DNA of 9,360 bases from an uncultured Desulfobacterales bacterium (GTDB taxonomy: Bacteria > Desulfobacterota > Desulfobacteria > Desulfobacterales > JAFDCJ01). Positions within the stretch are counted from its first letter, which is position 1; each line of letters opens with the position of its first letter. The stretch lies in contig CALZJV010000523.1 in NCBI GenBank assembly GCA_945787595.1, positions 1 through 9,360 on the forward strand. Direction: 5' to 3'. The position numbers and the translations under genes are program-made. The notes beneath the pieces were generated by a model. It made no database searches, had not been told where the DNA came from, and saw only the letters and a program-made list of their open reading frames with translations. Shown here one piece after another: positions 5,587 to 9,360 of this stretch.

Positions 5587-5993
5587 ATGAGATTCAGAGC
5601 AGGCAATATTATCATTATAACATGCTTCTGCCTGACGATTTTTAGTTCATGCATCCGTCAGAGGAAGGGGTTTGGGTCGGTTGTGATATCCGAAAACCGC
5701 TTGTTGACTGGACCCTAAAGATTCAGGGTAATCAGTTTCAATTGATCCGGGAAGATTCCTGTATCTGGTATAAGGGCCGCTTTAATCTGAATAACAACTG
5801 CATCCTCAAAAAAATCGATCTGCAAATCAGTGATGCCCATGCGCGATCGCAAAATGGCAAGACGATATTGGGAATTTATGAAATCAACAGCGACACCCTA
5901 ACAGTTGTTTTGGATCTGCCCGGAAATCAAACGCGGCCACTCTCACTTGACGAACCCAGGGGTGCAATGGTTTTTAATTTCGTTAGAAGCTAA
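5587..5993 (+). pseudogene. TIGR03067-like lipoprotein, cassette copy 2, one-base frameshift
   Basis: A strong AAGGAGG precedes ATG 5587, which opens a lipoprotein signal peptide (MRFRAGNIIIITCFCLTIF, lipobox FSSC, Cys22). That frame stops at 5718. The mature domain continues in another frame, open to 5993: GVWVGCDIRKPLVDWTLKI, GNQFQLIRED, YKGRFNLNNN, GKTILGIYEINSDTLTVVL, GNQTRPLSL, FNFVRS. This order (W-L-I-G..F, KG-F-L, GKTILGIYE, D-L, RP) fits the TIGR03067 family, a lipocalin-like domain first described in Planctomycetes. Adding one G to the run at 5667-5670 restores a single 135-aa lipoprotein; the same run in copy 1 (767-771) has five G. Loss of one G, or a sequencing error, is the simplest reading. 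The ATG at 5649 has no ribosome site and would give a protein without a signal peptide. Confidence 0.75.
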
Positions 5994-6037
5994 AAGATTC
6001 AACACTATTGAACATTAAAATGCTATTGGAGGTAATT

Positions 6038-6094
6038 ATGAGAAAGATTATCAGAACCCTCCGATTCGCTTTTAATAAAGATACATCGTTTTGA
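6038..6094 (+). CDS. Possible 18-aa peptide ORF
   Basis: A strong GGAGG (6028-6032) stands 5 nt before ATG 6038, which encodes MRKIIRTLRFAFNKDTSF and then TGA. The peptide is short and basic, with no homologue known to me. It follows the lipoprotein by 44 nt and could be its third co-transcribed partner, a leader peptide, or the start of a gene broken by frameshift. The good ribosome site is the only real support. The rest of 6095-6201 shows nothing. Confidence 0.3.
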   Translation: MRKIIRTLRFAFNKDTSF

Positions 6095-6201
6095 CATTGA
6101 CGAAAACGGGAAAATTCCATATCATTTAACCATTCAACTGCAAAGCATTCTTTGTTTTATTGCACATGTCTTATTTTGAATCGTCGGGAGGGCGAGACCG
6201 C

Positions 6202-6418
6202 ATGAACAGGAAGAGTGTTGCCTCGAAATTCAATTGGTTAATCATTATATTCGTGGTCATTTCCATCTCACTTTCTGCATAGCACTAAATCTGCTAAAGT
6301 CAAGGAGATCACCGGCGAAACACCCATCGTCATTGATGCGGATGAGCTCGAGAATAATCCAGACGGCGTTACCCGGGCATAGGGTGATGCCGTAGGGATC
6401 CCTTATATTAGCAATTAA
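6202..6418 (+). pseudogene. Broken OstA/LptA-like gene (N-terminal remnant)
   Basis: GGAGGG (6187-6192) precedes ATG 6202, which starts a signal peptide (FNWLIIIFVVISISLSA) that hits TAG at 6280. Dropping one base at about 6280 continues as STKSAKVKEITGETPIVI, DADELENNPDGVTRA, then a TAG at 6380, then GDAVG, stopping at 6416. The pattern I-I-ADEL-n-pdGv-A-GDa resembles the start of the OstA/LptA-LptD N-terminal domain of lipopolysaccharide transport proteins. Only about 45 mature residues remain, with one frameshift, one nonsense codon and no C-terminal part. The family call rests on one short motif, so an unrelated periplasmic protein is possible; the pseudogene status is more certain. Confidence 0.5.
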
Positions 6419-6435
6419 ATTAAAGTCGAGAAAAG

Positions 6436-7548
6436 ATGGAACTGCAGTCAGACCTGAACAGTGAGCGTCTCACAGAAACTATTCGCAGTTTAATGGAAGA
6501 AAACTACGATCTTGGCAAGCTGACTCGTGTCAAGGAGATTACAGGCGGGTATTGCAATAAAAGCTATGCGGTATGGATATTGGCCGACGATCACGTCCAT
6601 CGGTATTTTCTGCGCTTGTATAATCCCAATGTCATCGAAAATGAAATCCTGTTTGAACACGCCCTGCTGAATCATTTGAGATCAAATGGATTCACGCTGG
6701 CGGCAGCCATTGTTCCATGCCGAAACAGGGCAACGGTGGTACACACCTCACCACCTGAAAATCACCGGGGAAGAAAAGCGATTTGGGCATTATTCGAGTT
6801 TCTTGACGGGGAAGACAAATATTCCTGGACCTGCACCGATCTGACAGATAAAGAGTTCATCAGCGCCGCTGAAATCCTGGCCCATCTTCACCACTGCGGC
6901 CATGGATTCAAAAAACCGCCTGGAGCGGATCGCGTCCAACCCCGGATCATGGAATTTATTGCCACTTTTAAAAAAACCTTTTCCGCCTTTCTGGAGCAAG
7001 CTGATGATCGTCGCTGTGACCGCTTATTCAAAGATAATTTTGAACCGATCTGTAAGGCCCTGGATTATGCTGCTTCCTTTGATGTCAGGTTTCAGGGAAT
7101 GACGGAATTACCGATTCATTGTGATTATCATCCCGGAAACCTGAAATATCGCGATGAAAAGGGCGTGGGCATTTTTGATTTTGATTGGTCTAAAACAGAT
7201 TACCGGCTGTTTGATGTCGCCCTTAGCCTCGTTTATTTTACCAGCATCTGGGACGACCAGGCAACCGGACTTCAACCGGATAAATTTACCCTTTTCCTAA
7301 GCACTTACAATCAAGCCTGCCGTCGATTCACGCACATCAACCCATTGACCAAGCAGGAACGCAGATACCTGGTTCCCATGCTGTCGATTGCCAATCTATA
7401 TGTGCTCAATTGGGATTTGATCGATTTTTATGATACGCCGGAACCGAATGATGACGAGTATTATGCGTTCATCGACCATAATATCGGCTTGATGCACTGG
7501 ATTGCACTTCATGAGGATGAACTTGAAATATGGATAAATAATTCATAA
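6436..7548 (+). CDS. APH/choline-kinase-fold phosphotransferase (370 aa)
   Basis: The N-terminal lobe has a Gly-containing nucleotide loop (ITGGYCNKSYAV) and a strand FLRLY where the family carries a basic residue. The catalytic loop is H228-C-D-Y-H-P-G-N235, the Brenner-type HxDxHxxN with Asp230 as putative base and Asn235 as metal ligand. FDFDW follows, with the metal-binding Asp at 248 or 250. The pattern fits APH family PF01636, which includes homoserine kinase type II (ThrB-like), choline/ethanolamine kinases and aminoglycoside kinases. The C-terminal half is helical and rich in aromatic and acidic residues. The length is normal and the frame intact, unlike its neighbours. The ribosome site is weak (GTCGAG). 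It converges on a choline-sulfatase gene, so choline or a similar small alcohol is an attractive but unproven substrate. Nothing points to antibiotic resistance. Confidence 0.8.
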   Translation: MELQSDLNSERLTETIRSLMEENYDLGKLTRVKEITGGYCNKSYAVWILADDHVHRYFLRLYNPNVIENEILFEHALLNHLRSNGFTLAAAIVPCRNRATVVHTSPPENHRGRKAIWALFEFLDGEDKYSWTCTDLTDKEFISAAEILAHLHHCGHGFKKPPGADRVQPRIMEFIATFKKTFSAFLEQADDRRCDRLFKDNFEPICKALDYAASFDVRFQGMTELPIHCDYHPGNLKYRDEKGVGIFDFDWSKTDYRLFDVALSLVYFTSIWDDQATGLQPDKFTLFLSTYNQACRRFTHINPLTKQERRYLVPMLSIANLYVLNWDLIDFYDTPEPNDDEYYAFIDHNIGLMHWIALHEDELEIWINNS

Positions 7549-7702
7549 TCAATCTCTTCAGGATTTATCTGGGGAGTGCCAGATGTGTGCGGGTCGATAA
7601 TGTTTTTTGTGCTGCCTTTTAACCATCGTTTGCTTGCAGGCTTATTTTGACCCCAAAATGAGTGAACTAAGACCTAAAATGGATCGTGAAACCCGATGTC
7701 TT

Positions 7703-8548
7703 CTACTCATTTAACACCGCCGGTCCATCCGGTTGCGGCACTTCAGGCGAGGGAAAGCGGGCTGTACGTTCCAGAACACCCAAGTCCAAATGATTGCGCA
7801 TGTATTTCTGCGAAGCGTCTTGATAGGGTTGAAAATCCCAAGGCGTGTGCCGGCCGCTTCTCAATGCCCGGTAAACCAGTCGCCGGCGATGCTGGCTAGC
7901 GACCACTTGCTTGTGAAGGGCCTCTTTATCCCAGTGCTGCAACAATTCGACCTGAAAATCCTGGCACAATTCCTGAAATTCTTGCCGGTCGGCAAGATTG
8001 TGTAATTCATTCGGATCATCTTCCAAGTCAAAAAGCTGTTCCGGATCGGGTTCACTGTAAATGTACTTGTAACGGCCGCGCCTGATCATTAACAACGGGG
8101 CCACAGCCCCTTCGCCGAGCATCTCACCGTAAACGGTACCGGAATTCTCGACATCCTTGCCTTCAAGTAATGGCAGCAGACTATGGCCATCCAGTGTGTC
8201 GGAGTAGGTCGGCGATTTATCGTTCAATGCAATTTCAGTGATGGTCGGCAGTAAATCGACGAGAGAAACAGGCTGCTTTACCCGTCGAGGAGCAAACCTT
8301 CCCGGTGCGTGGAAAACTATTGGTACCCGGGCGGACCATTCAAAAAAAGACATTTTATACCACAAACCGCGTTCACCCAGCATTTCACCATGATCGGAAA
8401 TGAACAGGATGATGGTGTTGTCTCTGAGACCGGTGTTTTCCAGGGCCTGTAAAAGCAGCCCGACCTTATCATCTATGTAGCTGATCATACCGTAATAATT
8501 TGTGATTATATCTATTCCAGAAGCTTCTTGTAATCGCAAATGGATCAT
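7703..8548 (-). pseudogene. betC: Choline-sulfatase, C-terminal fragment
   Basis: This frame carries the second half of a BetC-type sulfatase: YYGMISYIDDKVGLLLQ, the metal-site segment SDHGEMLGERGLWYK, ARVPIVFHAPGRFAPRRV, and the BetC-specific C-terminal region (SGRHTPWDFQPYQDAS, YMRNHLDLGVLERTARFP). The nominal start at 8548 is not real: the first 15 or so residues (MIHLRLQEASGIDII) are an out-of-frame reading of the DNA encoding HDPFAITRSFWNRYN in the upstream fragment. Homology begins near 8500 at YYGMISY. The tail EVPQPDGPAVLNE extends slightly past the usual end. With no start or ribosome site of its own, this half is unlikely to be made as a functional protein. The convergent gap to the kinase gene (7549-7702) holds no clear terminator. 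Confidence 0.8.
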
Positions 8549-9137
8549 GGGGATGTGTGAAAGAAACGGTCATGAAAAACGGCTGATCATTTCCACGCCG
8601 AGATAGATCATATATCCTGCGTTGTGAATGGAAGGCAACCTCCTCATCAAAGTCAAGTTGGTTGCTTGTCTCACACAGACCTGCCTGTACCACACTCATC
8701 ATATCGTGGTACCATGTCGGCCTTTCTGCAAAATTTTCCCAATCAGGCGTCCAGCCAAAGTCAGACGGATATATGTCGGTCGTTAATCGCTCCTCAAATC
8801 CATGGAGTTGATCCGGACCCACAAAGTGCATCTTGCCGGCCAGGCAGGTGTGATACCCCAAATCGCGCAGATAATGGGCGATGGTTGGAACGTCTGCGGG
8901 GAAATACGCAGCATTGTCGTAAGCACCGATGCGCGATGGCAGCTTTCCCGTCAGCATTGAGAAACGGGATGGTGCGCACAACGGGCTATTGCAGTATGCA
9001 TTTTCAAAAACAACACCCTTTTCAGCTAAAGCGAAGAGGTGGGGTGTTTTGACGATCGGATGTCCGTAAAACGGCATTGCCGGAGCCGTTAACTGATCCG
9101 CCATAATGCAAAGGATATTTGGATGTTCGGCACTCAT
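8469..9137 (-). pseudogene. betC: Choline-sulfatase, N-terminal fragment
   Basis: The minus-strand ATG at 9137 has GAGGAG about 5 nt upstream. The frame holds NILCIMADQ (metal-binding Asp14) and CNSPLCAPSRFSMLTGK, the sulfatase C-x-P-S-R signature. Cys54 would be converted to formylglycine, at the same position I recall for rhizobial BetC. Then come GYHTCLAGKMHFVGPDQLHG, FGWTPDW and FTHPHDPFAI. BetC hydrolyses choline-O-sulfate to choline and sulfate, usually in the cytoplasm; no signal peptide is seen. Homology ends at SFWNRYNHK, then LLRYDQLHR runs to a stop at 8469 out of frame. The family normally has about 50 more residues before AYYG-ISY, so a deletion that also changes the frame joins the halves. 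No betA, betB or betI is seen. The 9138-9195 leader shows no clear promoter. Confidence 0.8.
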
Positions 9138-9195
9138 ATCTTCTCCTCGTTAGGCCCTTATCGGGCTTTATCTGACAACTTGTTAAAAAAAATGA

Positions 9196-9223
9196 GGTTT
9201 CAGGTGTCGGGTTTCAGGTGTCA
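9196..9223. repeat. Heptad minisatellite, cluster 1
   Basis: Four tandem 7-nt units: GGTTTCA, GGTGTCG, GGTTTCA, GGTGTCA. They differ only at the fourth and seventh bases, with two types alternating. They are too short and without spacers to be a CRISPR. They lie in the leader of betC, about 60 bp before its start codon. Confidence 0.7.
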
Positions 9224-9329
9224 GGCATCAAAGGTGCCAATAAGTCTTTAAACAGATCTCGTATTTTACTATGAAAATAGCTCTTTTTTTTGGACATTAT
9301 CGGGCGTGATGAAACCTTCTCCGAGCATG

Positions 9330-9360
9330 GGTTTCAGGTGTCGGGTGTCAGGTTTCAGGC
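9330..9360. repeat. Heptad minisatellite, cluster 2 (runs off window)
   Basis: The units are GGTTTCA, GGTGTCG, GGTGTCA, GGTTTCA and the start of another (GGC). This is the same family and orientation as 9196-9223, separated by about 106 bp of AT-rich DNA without a visible gene. The order of unit types differs from cluster 1, so the arrays are diverging. The array continues past the window edge. Confidence 0.7.

Noticed and set aside
5661..5676. Programmed -1 frameshift in lipoprotein copy 2
   Set aside because: GGGGTTT does not fit the X-XXY-YYZ slippery pattern and no clear downstream stimulator was seen; loss of one G relative to copy 1 explains it more simply.
7549..7702. Bidirectional terminator between the convergent genes
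   Set aside because: Only GCCT/AGGC at a distance of about 20 nt could pair; no stable stem with a T-run was found.
8624..9052. Plus-strand ORF (142 aa) antisense to betC
   Set aside because: It overlaps the conserved sulfatase half entirely and shows no family motif or ribosome site.
9196..9360. CRISPR array
   Set aside because: Units are 7 nt, tandem and without unique spacers.

Overview
The window reads as accessory or eroding DNA from a Gram-negative, probably marine bacterium. Desulfobacterota (Desulfobacterales-like) is my best guess, with moderate to low confidence. Grounds are near-consensus sigma-54 (-24/-12) promoters, several lipoboxes, a choline-sulfatase and heptad GGTTTCA/GGTGTCA repeats. 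No rRNA, tRNA or CRISPR was seen.

Layout. (1) 172-878: a sigma-54 promoter, an orphan 68-aa protein (236-442), a small basic 66-aa protein (464-664) and a truncated lipoprotein (681-878). (2) 879-1042: probable insertion-sequence remnant ending in 22-nt-period repeats. (3) 1216-2693: a second, near-perfect sigma-54 site, a 270-nt leader, an envelope protein with a bactofilin-like repeat domain plus membrane segments (1502-2353), and a SHOCT-like small lipoprotein (2469-2693). (4) 2846-4996: an S9 (prolyl-oligopeptidase family) lipoprotein peptidase that has lost its His segment, followed in frame after its stop by a fragment of a class C beta-lactamase-family serine hydrolase. That fragment is cut at a second copy of the IS-like repeats (5003-5034). 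(5) 5267-5993: a third sigma-54 site, a paralogue of the small basic protein (5340-5531) and a paralogue of the lipoprotein (5587-5993), which carries a TIGR03067-like domain and a one-base frameshift. (6) 6202-6418: a broken OstA/LptA-like gene. (7) 6436-7548: an intact APH/choline-kinase-fold phosphotransferase. (8) Minus strand 9137-7703: choline-sulfatase betC, split by a frame-changing deletion. (9) 9196-9360: heptad minisatellite.

The most interesting element is a duplicated cassette: sigma-54 promoter, then a ~65-aa basic protein, then a lipocalin-like lipoprotein. In the small protein's core 30 of 35 residues match between copies while 15 codons differ synonymously, so the protein itself has been under selection. 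The two lipoproteins are damaged in complementary ways: copy 1 keeps its signal peptide but lacks the second half, copy 2 has the whole domain but lost one G in a run that is five G long in copy 1. The third sigma-54 promoter drives envelope genes, so these loci may form one activator-controlled envelope regulon (inference). At least five other genes are truncated, frameshifted or missing a catalytic segment, so the block is decaying unless some single-base breaks are sequencing errors.
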